A stretch of 64,000 nt of DNA from Taibaiella helva. GTDB lineage: Bacteria > Bacteroidota > Bacteroidia > Chitinophagales > Chitinophagaceae. Within the stretch, counting starts at the first letter, position 1. Every line of letters starts with the position of its first letter. The stretch lies in NCBI RefSeq assembly GCF_003545695.1, contig NZ_QUZZ01000011.1:62001-126000 (forward strand), given 5' to 3'. The notes under the pieces were generated by a model. It was given only the letters and a program-made list of their open reading frames with translations, did not search any database and had not been told where the DNA came from. Below are positions 49,695-58,683 of the stretch, one piece after another. A program made the translations under genes and the position numbers.

Positions 49695-51770
49695 TCAGGG
49701 CAGGGGAGGGTAGACCCATGCTCCCTCTTCCTGCACCCAATACACCGGTGCGCCCAGGGCTTTCAGTTGCGCGCTCCATTGCAATGCCTTCCAGCGGGGC
49801 AGGCTTCCATCGATAATAATTTTTCCCGGGTGAAAGGTATTATACCAGGCTTCAGGATCGAAAGCGCAGCGGGAGGAAACCACCAGGAAGTCCACGGGGA
49901 AATAGCTGCCAGGCGCTATGGCGCCGCTGTGATCCAGGAAAAGAATACGCTTGCCGCCAATACGGTATACGCGCTGCGGTAGTGCCGCAGCCGTATCCAT
50001 AGCCCGGAAGGCAAGCCTGGCGGGCCATCTCGTGTACTGTTCTGTTTTTCGGTCGGGGATGCTGTCTTTATATACAGGGTAGCTGCGCCTGCCGGAGAAA
50101 ACATCGGCCAGCGAAATACGCGCGGTATTATACACCACTACCCGTTTTTGTCTTAACGCGATCTGATCTTTGATCATGAGGTCGGCCAGCAGGATCAGGC
50201 CACAGAGGCCGCCTGCAAACAGATAGCGGCTGCTCCTGTATTTCAGGAAAAGGCAGATACCGGCAGTGGCCAGCATCAGCAGCCAGTACTCAAACGTATC
50301 GATATACAGCGTCTGCATGCGTGCCGGTGTGTAAGCCGCCAGGATACGGACAAGGCCATTAAAGGCATTGGTGAGCAGGCTGAGCGCTGTACCCAGCCAT
50401 TGACAGGGCAGGCCGATAGCATACAGCAGGAACAGGCAGGCGGAGCCATAGAGCAGCAACATGCTGAATAACGCTGCAGGTAGATTGGCCACTAGTCTCA
50501 GCAAGGGGAATTGGTGGAAATAATAGATCACCAGCGGGGCGACCAGCACCTGGGCTGCAAGGCTTACCGCCAGGGCATCCCAGAGCCAGGCGCCGATACG
50601 ATGCGCCGGCTTATACCAGCTGCGTATCGTAGGGTAAAACAAAAGGATGGAGAGCACGGCGAGAAAAGAAAGCTGTACGCCGATATTGTAGAGCCAGTTG
50701 GGGTTGTAGCAGAGCAACAGGAAACCAGCAGCGGCCCAGGTATTGACCGGCGGGCTATTCCGCTGCAACAGCAGGCCCAGCATGCTCAGGCTGAACATTA
50801 CCGCGGCTCTTACAGCAGATGGCGGAAAAGCCGTGAGCGCCACGTAGAGCCATACTGCAGCCATAGCCAGCAAGTATTTGAAGGGATTGAGCCGGGGGAA
50901 AGGCAGCCATTTGAATAAAAGCAGGATGAAGGCCGCCAGCAACACGATATGCATGCCGGATATCGCAATGATATGCACGATCCCTGTTACTGAATAGGCC
51001 TGCCAGAGCTGCTCATCGAGTGTTGCCCGCTCATTCAGCACCGTAGCGGCGATCAGCGAACGCGTAATGCTATCCTTTACGGTTACCTCGAGACAATGCG
51101 CCATGGCCCGGCGCAGGGAGGTTAATGACGCAGTTGCCTGGTGCGCTTCCTGCAGCAGGCGAATATCAGCGGGTGATAGGAAAGCCTGGTAAAAGATGCC
51201 CTGGCGTGCAGCGTAAGCGGCATAGTCGAAAGCATTGGGATTGCCGGAAGCCCTGATGCGGTTGACCTTTGCGGGGATCAGCCATTTCTGCCCGGGACGG
51301 AAAGCAGGCAGGCTGTCTTTTTTATAGAGATACAATTGCAGCCAACCTTCTACCGGCAGCCAATGCTCCCGGTACCGTATACGTTCTACTTTAACAGGGA
51401 GCAACAGCGTCCGGGTTTTCGGCTGCGGATCATCGCTGACCGATACCACAAGCGCATCGGCTTGTTTCAGGTAATGACCATACCATCGTTTGCTGCTTCG
51501 TACATCCTGCAGGCTGCTTAGGGTAGCGCCGAGGAACAGGAATGCCTGGCTGAGACTGAGCATACGAAGCGGTTGCGCTGTATTGCTGACGCTGCGGGGC
51601 AGATGCAAGGCCAGCGCGGCGATACCGGACCCCAGGCAGCACAGGAACCATAGCAGAGGAGCGGTATGAGAGATAAAGCCATGAAGCAATATGCCGGCGC
51701 AGAGCGCGGTAAGCAGCCACAGGAAAGGATGCGCAGGTAACAGCGCAGGATTTTTCGGAATGCGGTTCAT
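49695..51770 (-). CDS. comEC: ComEC/Rec2-family DNA-uptake membrane protein
   Basis: 691 residues. Several membrane helices precede an N-terminal extracellular OB-like domain with LQLYLYKKDSLPAFRPGQKW and YDYAAYAARQGIFYQA-like sequence, then the ComEC competence domain of many helices: ITGIVHIIAISGMHIVLLAA, and FPPSAVRAAVMFSLSMLGLLLQR. The C-terminal 130 residues (from RQKRVVVYNTARIS) keep only a reduced version of the usual metallo-beta-lactamase part without its metal motif, common in this phylum. ComEC transports single-stranded DNA during transformation. The ATG at 51770 is preferred to a GTG at 51788; a short dyad (AGATAAG-N7-CTTATCT) abuts it. Confidence 0.85.
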   Translation of the reverse strand: MNRIPKNPALLPAHPFLWLLTALCAGILLHGFISHTAPLLWFLCCLGSGIAALALHLPRSVSNTAQPLRMLSLSQAFLFLGATLSSLQDVRSSKRWYGHYLKQADALVVSVSDDPQPKTRTLLLPVKVERIRYREHWLPVEGWLQLYLYKKDSLPAFRPGQKWLIPAKVNRIRASGNPNAFDYAAYAARQGIFYQAFLSPADIRLLQEAHQATASLTSLRRAMAHCLEVTVKDSITRSLIAATVLNERATLDEQLWQAYSVTGIVHIIAISGMHIVLLAAFILLLFKWLPFPRLNPFKYLLAMAAVWLYVALTAFPPSAVRAAVMFSLSMLGLLLQRNSPPVNTWAAAGFLLLCYNPNWLYNIGVQLSFLAVLSILLFYPTIRSWYKPAHRIGAWLWDALAVSLAAQVLVAPLVIYYFHQFPLLRLVANLPAALFSMLLLYGSACLFLLYAIGLPCQWLGTALSLLTNAFNGLVRILAAYTPARMQTLYIDTFEYWLLMLATAGICLFLKYRSSRYLFAGGLCGLILLADLMIKDQIALRQKRVVVYNTARISLADVFSGRRSYPVYKDSIPDRKTEQYTRWPARLAFRAMDTAAALPQRVYRIGGKRILFLDHSGAIAPGSYFPVDFLVVSSRCAFDPEAWYNTFHPGKIIIDGSLPRWKALQWSAQLKALGAPVYWVQEEGAWVYPPLP

Positions 51771-51773
51771 AAA

Positions 51774-51794
51774 AGATAAGAGGTGCACTTATCT
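51774..51794 (-). promoter_or_regulatory. Short dyad at the comEC start
   Basis: AGATAAG and CTTATCT with a 7-nt spacer, three bases from the comEC ATG on the minus strand. It could be an operator. Confidence 0.35.
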
Positions 51795-51882
51795 CTTATA
51801 GTATGGTAGCCGTTTTTTGGTACCCTGAAGATACGCATTTACCATTATCGGTACATATGTCTCATAAAAAGTGAGACAAACC

Positions 51883-53814
51883 TTATGCCTTACCATTGAT
51901 GAGATAGGGAATATCCATGATCACGAGAATACCTTTTCCTTTCCCTTCGCTGGCCTTATCGATAATGCGGAGGTCGGCTTTCTTCCCGGTATTCTTACTC
52001 AGCAGCTCCAGGCGCTCGCGGGTAATATAGGTCGAAAGGGATTGTTTGCCCGAGCCGGTTACCCTGGGCTGCATACCATTGCCGTTGTCCTCGATCGTGC
52101 AGCGGAGAATACCATCCATCCGCTCGATGCCGACCTCGATATGGCCTTTGGAAGACAGGTTCTGAACACCATACTGTATCGCATTTTCCACGAAGGGCTG
52201 AATGAGCATAGGCGGAATAAGGATCTCATCTTCATCATAGCCTTCGTATAGCCCGATGTGGTAGTCAAAGAGGTTTTCAAAGCGCATGTATTGCAGGCTC
52301 AGGTAATTTTTCAGGCCATCTACTTCTTTTTCCAGGGATACGAAAGACTCCCTTGAATTTTCAAGGCTTACGCGCAGCAGGCGGGCAAACTGGTTAAGAT
52401 AGCGGATCGATTTATCTTTCTCATCGTTGCGTATGAATCCCTGCAGGGAAGAAAGGGTGTTGAAGATAAAGTGAGGATCCATCTGGCTGCGCAGCAGGCG
52501 TTGTTCCAGCTCCATGCTTTCATTGGCTGCCCTCAGCTTTCTTTGACGGATGAATACATAGGCCAGTAATACCGATACCAGCAGCGAGAAGCCGAAGGCG
52601 AAGATGAGGAAGCGCTGCTGTTTGAGAATCGTTGCCTGCGATTTGTTTTGCAGGGATAATTGCTCCGTACGCTGCTTTTGCTGTCTCAGGTTGTAGTTGA
52701 GGTCCAACGCGGCGAGCTCTTCACGCTTCTGCATCGCGGAGATGCGTTCGCTGGTGTTAAAGGCCATGATCAGGTAGTTGAAGGCCGAATCATATTCTTT
52801 AAGCGAGCGGTAGATCTTGGCCAGCTCCTCATAGGTCCTGAACTTAGCCTCTTCGTCTTTTTTGCTTTCGGCAATAGCCTGCGCTGCTCTCGCGTATTTC
52901 AGCGCGCCGGTAAAATCCTGCTCATCGTAATGCGAATAGGCCATATTCAGGTATTCCTGCGCGAGGTCGGGTGTCTGGAGCTTTTTTTTCAGCTCAAAAG
53001 CTTCGTTCTGCAAAGCATAGCCTTTGGCCCGGTCGCCCATACGGATATAGAGCACACCCTTGGCTGCAGTGCTGATCGCCATCATGTTCTCGTCGCCGGC
53101 TTTTTTAGCCAGTGCATAAGCGCTGTCCTCATAGTACAGCGCCTTCCTGAAATCATCCATGGCGCTGGCAATACGCGAATGCTGCGACATAAACTGTGCC
53201 CTGACACTGTAGTCGCCTGTATCGGCAAAAGCTTGCTGGGAGACATCGAGGAATTGGGATGCGCGGTTGGGATCTCCTGCCCGGAAAGAGATCTCGGCGG
53301 CCAGGTTATATGTCCACCAGCGGAAGCGGGACCGGGTACCCTGCCGCTCATTGAGCTGCATCACCGGCACCAGCAAAGCAAAGGTACCGGCGCCTACGCT
53401 GCTGTCCATCTGTATCCGTACCAGCGCCGACTCTTTCAGCGTGATGAGGTCGTAGTCCCTGGCGGTATCTACTTTGGCATAATGCAGCATGCGGTGAAAC
53501 AGCTGTGCAGCCGCCGCCTTATTGCCTTTTTTATAAGCTTTGTAACCTTGCAGGAACTGGCGGTAACCTATGATGCGGTAATCGTCGCGGAACTTGGCCG
53601 GCAGCACGCTGTCAAGCCGGCTGAGGAAGCCCGCACTGTTGCGGGACAGCGCCGAATCCACATAGGCACGGTACAGCTGCTCTTCTTCCGAGAGCGAAAT
53701 GTCGGGCTGCATAGCAGCGCCGTCTGGCTTGCCAGTGCAGGCCTGCAGGAGGACAATAATAAGGAAGAGCAGCGCGCTTACTGCCGGATGCCTGGAGCGT
53801 AGATTTTTTTCCAT
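51883..53814 (-). CDS. LytS-type sensor histidine kinase with TPR-like sensor, lipobox-like signal
   Basis: 643 residues. The N-terminus is a hydrophobic segment ending LLQAC (lipobox-like, Cys near 27), then about 330 residues of TPR-type helical pairs (AKKAGDENMMAISTAAKGVLYIRMG; LKYARAAQAIAESKKDEEA), a membrane helix at about 404-424 (FLIFAFGFSLLVSVLLAYVFI), and a LytS/HisKA_7-type catalytic region with SQMDPHFIFNTLSSLQGF (phospho-acceptor His) and an ATPase N-box VENAIQYGVQN. Paired with the LytTR regulator upstream, it should be a signal-sensing kinase; the signal is unknown. A lipid anchor together with a transmembrane helix would be unusual. Confidence 0.83.
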   Translation of the reverse strand: MEKNLRSRHPAVSALLFLIIVLLQACTGKPDGAAMQPDISLSEEEQLYRAYVDSALSRNSAGFLSRLDSVLPAKFRDDYRIIGYRQFLQGYKAYKKGNKAAAAQLFHRMLHYAKVDTARDYDLITLKESALVRIQMDSSVGAGTFALLVPVMQLNERQGTRSRFRWWTYNLAAEISFRAGDPNRASQFLDVSQQAFADTGDYSVRAQFMSQHSRIASAMDDFRKALYYEDSAYALAKKAGDENMMAISTAAKGVLYIRMGDRAKGYALQNEAFELKKKLQTPDLAQEYLNMAYSHYDEQDFTGALKYARAAQAIAESKKDEEAKFRTYEELAKIYRSLKEYDSAFNYLIMAFNTSERISAMQKREELAALDLNYNLRQQKQRTEQLSLQNKSQATILKQQRFLIFAFGFSLLVSVLLAYVFIRQRKLRAANESMELEQRLLRSQMDPHFIFNTLSSLQGFIRNDEKDKSIRYLNQFARLLRVSLENSRESFVSLEKEVDGLKNYLSLQYMRFENLFDYHIGLYEGYDEDEILIPPMLIQPFVENAIQYGVQNLSSKGHIEVGIERMDGILRCTIEDNGNGMQPRVTGSGKQSLSTYITRERLELLSKNTGKKADLRIIDKASEGKGKGILVIMDIPYLINGKA

Positions 53815-53821
53815 GGAAGCA

Positions 53822-53829
53822 CAAAATTA
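53822..53829 (-). promoter_or_regulatory. -7-like box of the histidine kinase gene
   Basis: TAATTTTG on the minus strand, 7 nt before the ATG and overlapping the stop of the regulator gene; a possible internal promoter. Confidence 0.35.
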
Positions 53830-54573
53830 GCCACCGGTTAGAAAAGAAATAACATGCTCTTTCTTCCGGGTAGAAACGGGAATCTCCTGTCCGCCTTTCA
53901 GGATCAGGTAGCCTTCTTTGTGGAACCGGTCGATGAAGCTCACATTGACCAGGTACGACTGGTGGGGGCGCAGGAAGAGCTGCCGCGGCAGCAGCTCATC
54001 GTATTCCTTGATCGACTTGCTTACGACGATCTTCCGCTTATCCACCAAATGAAAATGGGTATAGCCGCCATCGTTCTGGCAATAGATGATCTCGTCGAAG
54101 GCTACCACTTGCAGGAAGTACTGGGACCGCAATACAATACGGCTGCGGATCGCTTTGTTGTCACTGTTCATGTGTGCCCGGGCTACCTCCAGGCTTTCCC
54201 TCACTTCAAGCGCTTCTTTCCTGCCGGCCTTTACTTTTTCCAGCGCATCTTTCAGCTCCAGCTCATCGATAGGCTTCAGCAGGTAATCCAGGGCGCCGTA
54301 TTTGATCGCCTTGATCGCATACTCATTGTAAGCGGTAATGAAGATGGTATGGAAGCTGATCTTTTCCAGCGATTGCAGCAGGTCGAAGCCTGTGCCATCG
54401 CTCAGCTGGATATCGAGCAGCAGCAGATCGGGCTGCGTGGCATTGATCAGTATTTTCGCTTCGGTTACCGAACCGCAGGTACCCACTACAATGAAGCCGG
54501 AATAAGGTTTGAGCAACGCTTCCAGGTCTTTCCGGATAATCGGCTCGTCGTCTACGATCAGTACACGAAGCAT
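53827..54573 (-). CDS. LytTR-family response regulator
   Basis: 248 residues. The receiver domain starts VLIVDDEP and carries the phospho-acceptor Asp in LLLLDIQLSDGTGFD (about residue 55) and the KPI of its end (near 105). The LytTR DNA-binding domain is at about 145-245 (DEIIYCQNDGGYTHFHLVD; PHQSYLVNVSFIDRF; STRKKEHVISFL). It is upstream of and co-transcribed with the LytS-like kinase (12 bp). Targets of LytTR proteins often are envelope or extracellular-process genes. Confidence 0.9.
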   Translation of the reverse strand: MLRVLIVDDEPIIRKDLEALLKPYSGFIVVGTCGSVTEAKILINATQPDLLLLDIQLSDGTGFDLLQSLEKISFHTIFITAYNEYAIKAIKYGALDYLLKPIDELELKDALEKVKAGRKEALEVRESLEVARAHMNSDNKAIRSRIVLRSQYFLQVVAFDEIIYCQNDGGYTHFHLVDKRKIVVSKSIKEYDELLPRQLFLRPHQSYLVNVSFIDRFHKEGYLILKGGQEIPVSTRKKEHVISFLTGG

Positions 54574-54592
54574 AATATGATTGTTTTGGGAA

Positions 54593-54600
54593 CAAATATA
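54593..54600 (-). promoter_or_regulatory. -7 box of the LytTR operon
   Basis: TATATTTG on the minus strand, about 19 nt before the ATG at 54573. Confidence 0.5.
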
Positions 54601-54826
54601 GAAGCAAAGCAGCAGCCTTCTTTTTTGTTGGGAATTATTTCACTTTTTTTAAACGATTACAAGGCTGATAAACAGCCTGCTTTGCCCTCTTTTGAGCGGA
54701 TTTACTTCTTCTGCTCACGTATCCTGTGCGTAACAAAGCGCATATGCAAATGCCGGCCGGGGAAGAAATCATGAGGTGTAATTTGTTCCGGTCCATCGTT
54801 TGTTTCTCTAAAAATAAAAGATACTC

Positions 54827-55468
54827 ATGAGCGCAATCAATCAACGTCAATGTCTGTCCCTCTTATTCCTTTTATGTGTCCTGCTGGGCTTCTGCTCCTG
54901 CGACAGCAATCTCGGCGTCAATATTTATGATAAAGAGCAGCTGGCTACATTGCCGGCAAAGATCAACAAGTATGTCAAACCGGATATGCAGGTAACGGAG
55001 CTGACTTTTATGCCTACCAGTGCCAAGCATTTTACCGACATTATGGAATCAGTGAGCATTACCTATGTCGACCCGGCCAACCCTCAACGGCTGAAGGAAA
55101 TGAAGATCGACCTGGCCGGCGATAAAATGGAAGATAGTAAAGAGGTATTCCTGAACAGGAGCGAATTTCTGCTGAAGAAAGAGCTGGAAAAAGCTGCATC
55201 CATAAAAAACCTGGATTACAGCGTCATCTATACCAATCTTGAAAAGGCTGCCCGGCAAGTATCGGCGCAGGAGCTGGACAATGCCGGTACGCACAGCTAC
55301 AGCATCGGGATGGACAAGGACCCGGCACTGGTAAAGCACCATATGGTCCTGAATGGTAAGCCTAAGAAAGGAGCGACTTCCCTGCAGGGACGCCGCCTGG
55401 TCACCAATTATTACGAGCTGCCCTTTACGGCTGATGCTAAGGGCGATGTCACCATGGATGAGAACTAG
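54827..55468 (+). CDS. Putative lipoprotein, unknown
   Basis: 213 residues. The N-terminus is a lipoprotein signal: hydrophobic LSLLFLLCVLLGFCSC with the anchor Cys at about 26, followed by Asp-Ser (a residue pattern of exported lipoproteins). The mature part is polar, with alternating amphipathic strands (VTELTFMPTSAKHFTDIM; ISITYVDPANPQRLKEMKID) and helices, without a recognised domain. Single gene; a hairpin is about 270 bp downstream. Confidence 0.6.
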   Translation: MSAINQRQCLSLLFLLCVLLGFCSCDSNLGVNIYDKEQLATLPAKINKYVKPDMQVTELTFMPTSAKHFTDIMESVSITYVDPANPQRLKEMKIDLAGDKMEDSKEVFLNRSEFLLKKELEKAASIKNLDYSVIYTNLEKAARQVSAQELDNAGTHSYSIGMDKDPALVKHHMVLNGKPKKGATSLQGRRLVTNYYELPFTADAKGDVTMDEN

Positions 55469-55790
55469 GCTGTTCAATGGATGCTCTGCCTGTAACGGAT
55501 TTTGTGCAAACAACAGCAATTAACGACAAGGGCTGGACGGATCTACAATTGCCGGTGGAGACATCGGGGATCGTACTATGTTTGTGGTGGTTATGGACTG
55601 GTTCTCCATCCCGGCCTCCGGGCCGCAGGGGTGATTTTATCCGGGTTCCGCGGCTGCCGGCTTTTCAGCGAATGGCCCCGTGAACGGCTAAGTGTCCGTG
55701 ATAGAATCATGAAAGTTGATCAACCATGCAAAACAAAAAAGGGCCGGGCTATTTTGCCCGGCCTCTTTGCGTTCGGTGCTGATGCACGCC
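55469..55790. other. Non-coding spacer with terminator
   Basis: 322 bp without a credible gene. A 68-codon frame has a composition unlike real proteins here. The spacer ends with the terminator at 55742. Confidence 0.5.
55742..55768. terminator. Terminator between lipoprotein gene and apaG
   Basis: GGCCGGGC pairs with GCCCGGCC over ATTTT-type loop (TATTTT), then CTCTTTG, with an A-run before the stem; suits both directions. Confidence 0.75.
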
Positions 55791-56177
55791 TTAGTTCATT
55801 TTGAAAGGGGCAACCAGCTCAAATTCCGGTATTGCTACTGAAAATAATTTTTTATTGTACAGGTTCTCCATCTGGTAGCTACCGTACATCTTACCCATAT
55901 CGCTGCGTAGGCTGGATGCCGATACATATTGATACGATGCGCCCGGCTCCAGTATCGGCTGTGTGCCCACAACGCCTTCCCCTTCTACCTGCCTGTGATT
56001 GCCGTTGGAATCCAGTATATGCCAGTGACGGCGCAGCAGCTTTACCGGAACGGATGAGAAATTCTCGATGGTGATCCTGTAGGCAAACAGGTAGTCGGAA
56101 TTAATGGGGTTGCTTTGCTCCGGCTGATAAAACGTCTCTACTGTAATACTGACCCCTTCTGTTACTTGCTGTATCAT
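55791..56177 (-). CDS. apaG: ApaG family protein
   Basis: 128 residues, one ApaG domain: VTEGVSITVETFYQPEQSNP, YLFAYRITIENFSSVPVKLLRRHWHILDSNG and GEGVVGTQPILEPGASYQYVS cover the diagnostic fold, a fibronectin-III-like sandwich. ApaG's biological role remains unclear; it has been linked to Co2+/Mg2+ homeostasis. Opposite orientation to the lipoprotein gene, separated from recX by 60 bp. Confidence 0.93.
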   Translation of the reverse strand: MIQQVTEGVSITVETFYQPEQSNPINSDYLFAYRITIENFSSVPVKLLRRHWHILDSNGNHRQVEGEGVVGTQPILEPGASYQYVSASSLRSDMGKMYGSYQMENLYNKKLFSVAIPEFELVAPFKMN

Positions 56178-56237
56178 ATCTCTAAACCTTTGCGGGCTCC
56201 ATTTTGTATGGCGCTATGTAAAAATATCAAATTTCCG

Positions 56238-56720
56238 TTATCCTCGGGCATCCTGTTTTCCACTTTTTGTGTATTGCTGTTCCTGTAGTACTTCGGTAAT
56301 CAAATCTGCTTCATAGCCCTTTTGTAATAAATAACGGAGGACTTTCTGTTTTCGTATCCGGGGCATTTTCTCGCTCCTGAGCTCCAGCCATTTCCTGCCG
56401 GCCAGCTGCTGCAAGGTGTGATAGTATTCGGAGGCGTCAATTTCCTGCAAGCCTTTCCTGATACAATATTCCGATACCTGCTTTTGCCTGAGGCCCTGCT
56501 CGATCTTCCGCCGGCCCCAGTGCAATACCCTGAATTTTCCTCCACTATAAGACCGGGCAAAACGTTCTTCGTTTAAAAAGTCGTCAGCGATCAGCGCGGC
56601 CAGGGCTTCTTCCAGCTCCGGGCCACGAAAGCCCAGCTCCAGCAGCTTATACCGTACGTCGCTGTGACAACGCTCCTGGTAAGCACAATAGTGGCGGATA
56701 GCGCTCAGATCAAGGCTCAT
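56238..56720 (-). CDS. recX: Recombination regulator RecX
   Basis: 160 residues, within the usual size. Three-helix repeats of RecX: RHYCAYQERCHSDVRYKLLELG, DDFLNEERFARSYSGGKFRVLHWGRRKI and IRKQKVLRYLLQKGYEADLITEVL. RecX binds RecA filaments and limits their activity. recA is not in the window. A -7 box is 30 nt upstream. Confidence 0.9.
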   Translation of the reverse strand: MSLDLSAIRHYCAYQERCHSDVRYKLLELGFRGPELEEALAALIADDFLNEERFARSYSGGKFRVLHWGRRKIEQGLRQKQVSEYCIRKGLQEIDASEYYHTLQQLAGRKWLELRSEKMPRIRKQKVLRYLLQKGYEADLITEVLQEQQYTKSGKQDARG

Positions 56721-56750
56721 AGGGGGATAAGAAGGGGTCTTTTAAGGATA

Positions 56751-56758
56751 CAAAATTA
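56751..56758 (-). promoter_or_regulatory. -7 box of recX
   Basis: TAATTTTG on the minus strand, 30 nt before the ATG at 56720. Confidence 0.45.
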
Positions 56759-56765
56759 TAAAAAG

Positions 56766-56800
56766 AAAAGCAGCACGGCTCCGTGGCCTGCGCTGCTTTA
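56766..56800 (-). terminator. Terminator of the DUF4293 gene
   Basis: AAAGCAGC and GCTGCTTT pair over a GC-rich loop; on the minus strand a T-rich tract follows. Confidence 0.65.
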
Positions 56801-56837
56801 TAGATACATTGTGATTATCGATGCCGTTACCGCCTTC

Positions 56838-57263
56838 TCAGCGCAGGCGATCCAGCGATTTGACCAGCTTTTCATCCTTCCGGATGCCTGCCCTGGCCAT
56901 AAAGAGCAGGAGCAGGGTCACTAGCGGCAGGAAAGTGCCGACCCAGTAATGTCCGGGAAGCGTAGCGTTTCCGGCAGCGCTGCGGAAATTATTGATACCG
57001 ATAAACAGCCAGGCCTGCAGGCCGATACAGGCCAGTATATTCAGCCAGGTAAGGCTGAGCTGGTTCTTCCGGTTCTTGAAGCGGAAGAGGGTCACCAGGC
57101 TCAGTACGATGCTGAGCACCGCCAGGATGATGGCCAGCGGATCATTGCCTACGGTACGGTTCAGGGCGCTGGTCCCGGTTAAGACATAGGTGGGAAAGTA
57201 GAAGATGGTGGCCATAACGATGGCGGCCAGCAACAGCCATAATGATTGAATGCGTTGTATCAT
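56838..57263 (-). CDS. DUF4293 family membrane protein
   Basis: 141 residues with four membrane helices (about 7-25, 44-60, 76-94 and 107-126), starting MIQRIQSLWLLLAAIVMA and containing FRFKNRKNQLSLTWLNI, which is the pattern of the Bacteroidota-specific DUF4293 family. Function unknown. Located between recX and serS, with 59 bp to serS. Confidence 0.85.
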   Translation of the reverse strand: MIQRIQSLWLLLAAIVMATIFYFPTYVLTGTSALNRTVGNDPLAIILAVLSIVLSLVTLFRFKNRKNQLSLTWLNILACIGLQAWLFIGINNFRSAAGNATLPGHYWVGTFLPLVTLLLLFMARAGIRKDEKLVKSLDRLR

Positions 57264-57322
57264 AATGTTCGTTTAAGATGGACAATAAGCTGCGGGCATT
57301 GCGCGCCGCAGGTTCGCGCCAA

Positions 57323-58594
57323 TTAGCGGATGAGCGTATCGTTCAGGTACTTGTTCAAAACGGCCGGCAGCTGAATGCCTGCTGCTGTCTGGTTGTTTTC
57401 CAGCAGGCAGGCCATAATTCGGGGCAGCGCCAATGAGCTGCCGTTAAGCGAATGCGCTTGCTGCGTTTTGCCCTGCTCGTCCTTATAACGGATTTTCATC
57501 CGGTTGGTTTGGTAGGATTCGAAGTTGGATACGGAGCTCACTTCCAGCCAGCGCTGCTGCGCCGCGCTGTATACCTCGAAGTCGTAAGTCAGGGCAGAAG
57601 TAAAGCCCATGTCGCCGCCGCAGAGGCGCAGGATACGATAAGGCAGCTCAAGGCTCTGCAACAGCTGTTCCACATGCGTTACCATCTGCTCGAGGGCTTC
57701 ATAAGATTGCTCCGGGTGAGCGATCTGTACGATCTCCACCTTGTCGAACTGGTGCAGACGGTTAAGGCCGCGCACATCTTTGCCGTAAGAGCCGGCTTCC
57801 CTGCGGAAACAGGGTGTATAAGCCGTCATACGCAAAGGCAGCTGATCTTCTTTCACGATCTCGTCGCGATAGATATTGGTCAGGGGCACCTCTGAGGTTG
57901 GGATGAGGAAGAATTTGTCTTCCGTTACATGATACATCTGGCCCTCCTTATCGGGCAATTGTCCGGTACCATAGGCGCTGTCTTCATTGACCAGGTGCGG
58001 TACCTGGTATTCGGTATAGCCGGCTGCAGTATTGTAATCGAGAAAATACTGGATAAGGGCCCGCTGCAGCCTGGCTCCCTTATTGATGTATACAGGGAAA
58101 CCACTGCCGGTAATGCGGGTGCCCAGCTCAAAATCGATCAGGTTGTATTGATGCGCCAGGTCCCAGTGGGGCTTGGCATCGGTGTGCAGCTCGGGCAGCT
58201 GTCCGCCCTGGCGTACCACCTCGTTTTCCTCGGGCGTTCTGCCTTCGGGTACAGAGGCATGCGGCAGGTTGGGCAGGCTCAGTAGCAGCTGGTGCAGGCG
58301 CTGTTCGGCCTCCGCCAGCCGGTTGGCCAGCTCTTTGGCTGTTTCGCGGTGCCGGGTTACTTCCTGCTTCTTCTCTTCTGCTTCTTCTTTCTTCCCGGCG
58401 GCAATCAGCTGGCCTATGCTTTTGGATGCCGCGTTGGATGCGGCGGAGAGTGCTTCGCTCTGTTGTTGTATCTGTCTTTTCTCTTCGTCGAGGGCGATGA
58501 TCTCGTCCACGAGGTGCAGTTCTTTGAAATGCTTCTTTTTCAGCCCGGCCAGGATAAGGTCTTTATCTTGCCGGAATAGTTGTATGGGTAACAT
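57323..58594 (-). CDS. serS: Seryl-tRNA synthetase
   Basis: 423 residues, the standard length. An N-terminal coiled-coil arm (about 30-100, KRQIQQQSEALSAAS; KKEEAEEKKQEVTRHRETAKELANRLAEAEQRL) binds tRNA-Ser; class II motif 2 is FRREAGSYGKDVRGLNRLHQFDKVE, and motif 3 lies near the C-terminus (NGSSLALPRIMACLLENNQ). It charges tRNA-Ser with serine. Single gene with no clear promoter box in the short upstream gap. Confidence 0.97.
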   Translation of the reverse strand: MLPIQLFRQDKDLILAGLKKKHFKELHLVDEIIALDEEKRQIQQQSEALSAASNAASKSIGQLIAAGKKEEAEEKKQEVTRHRETAKELANRLAEAEQRLHQLLLSLPNLPHASVPEGRTPEENEVVRQGGQLPELHTDAKPHWDLAHQYNLIDFELGTRITGSGFPVYINKGARLQRALIQYFLDYNTAAGYTEYQVPHLVNEDSAYGTGQLPDKEGQMYHVTEDKFFLIPTSEVPLTNIYRDEIVKEDQLPLRMTAYTPCFRREAGSYGKDVRGLNRLHQFDKVEIVQIAHPEQSYEALEQMVTHVEQLLQSLELPYRILRLCGGDMGFTSALTYDFEVYSAAQQRWLEVSSVSNFESYQTNRMKIRYKDEQGKTQQAHSLNGSSLALPRIMACLLENNQTAAGIQLPAVLNKYLNDTLIR

Positions 58595-58683
58595 TAAATC
58601 AGGTTAATATAAAGGTTGATGATATACAGGTGCAAAAATAATGGATTCGGGATTAGGGTAAGGCAAATAAGGATACAGAAATC

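Noticed and set aside
55477-55683. 68-codon plus-strand frame between the lipoprotein and apaG
   Set aside because: Trp/Pro/Arg-rich without resemblance to any family; lies in a repeat-like spacer.
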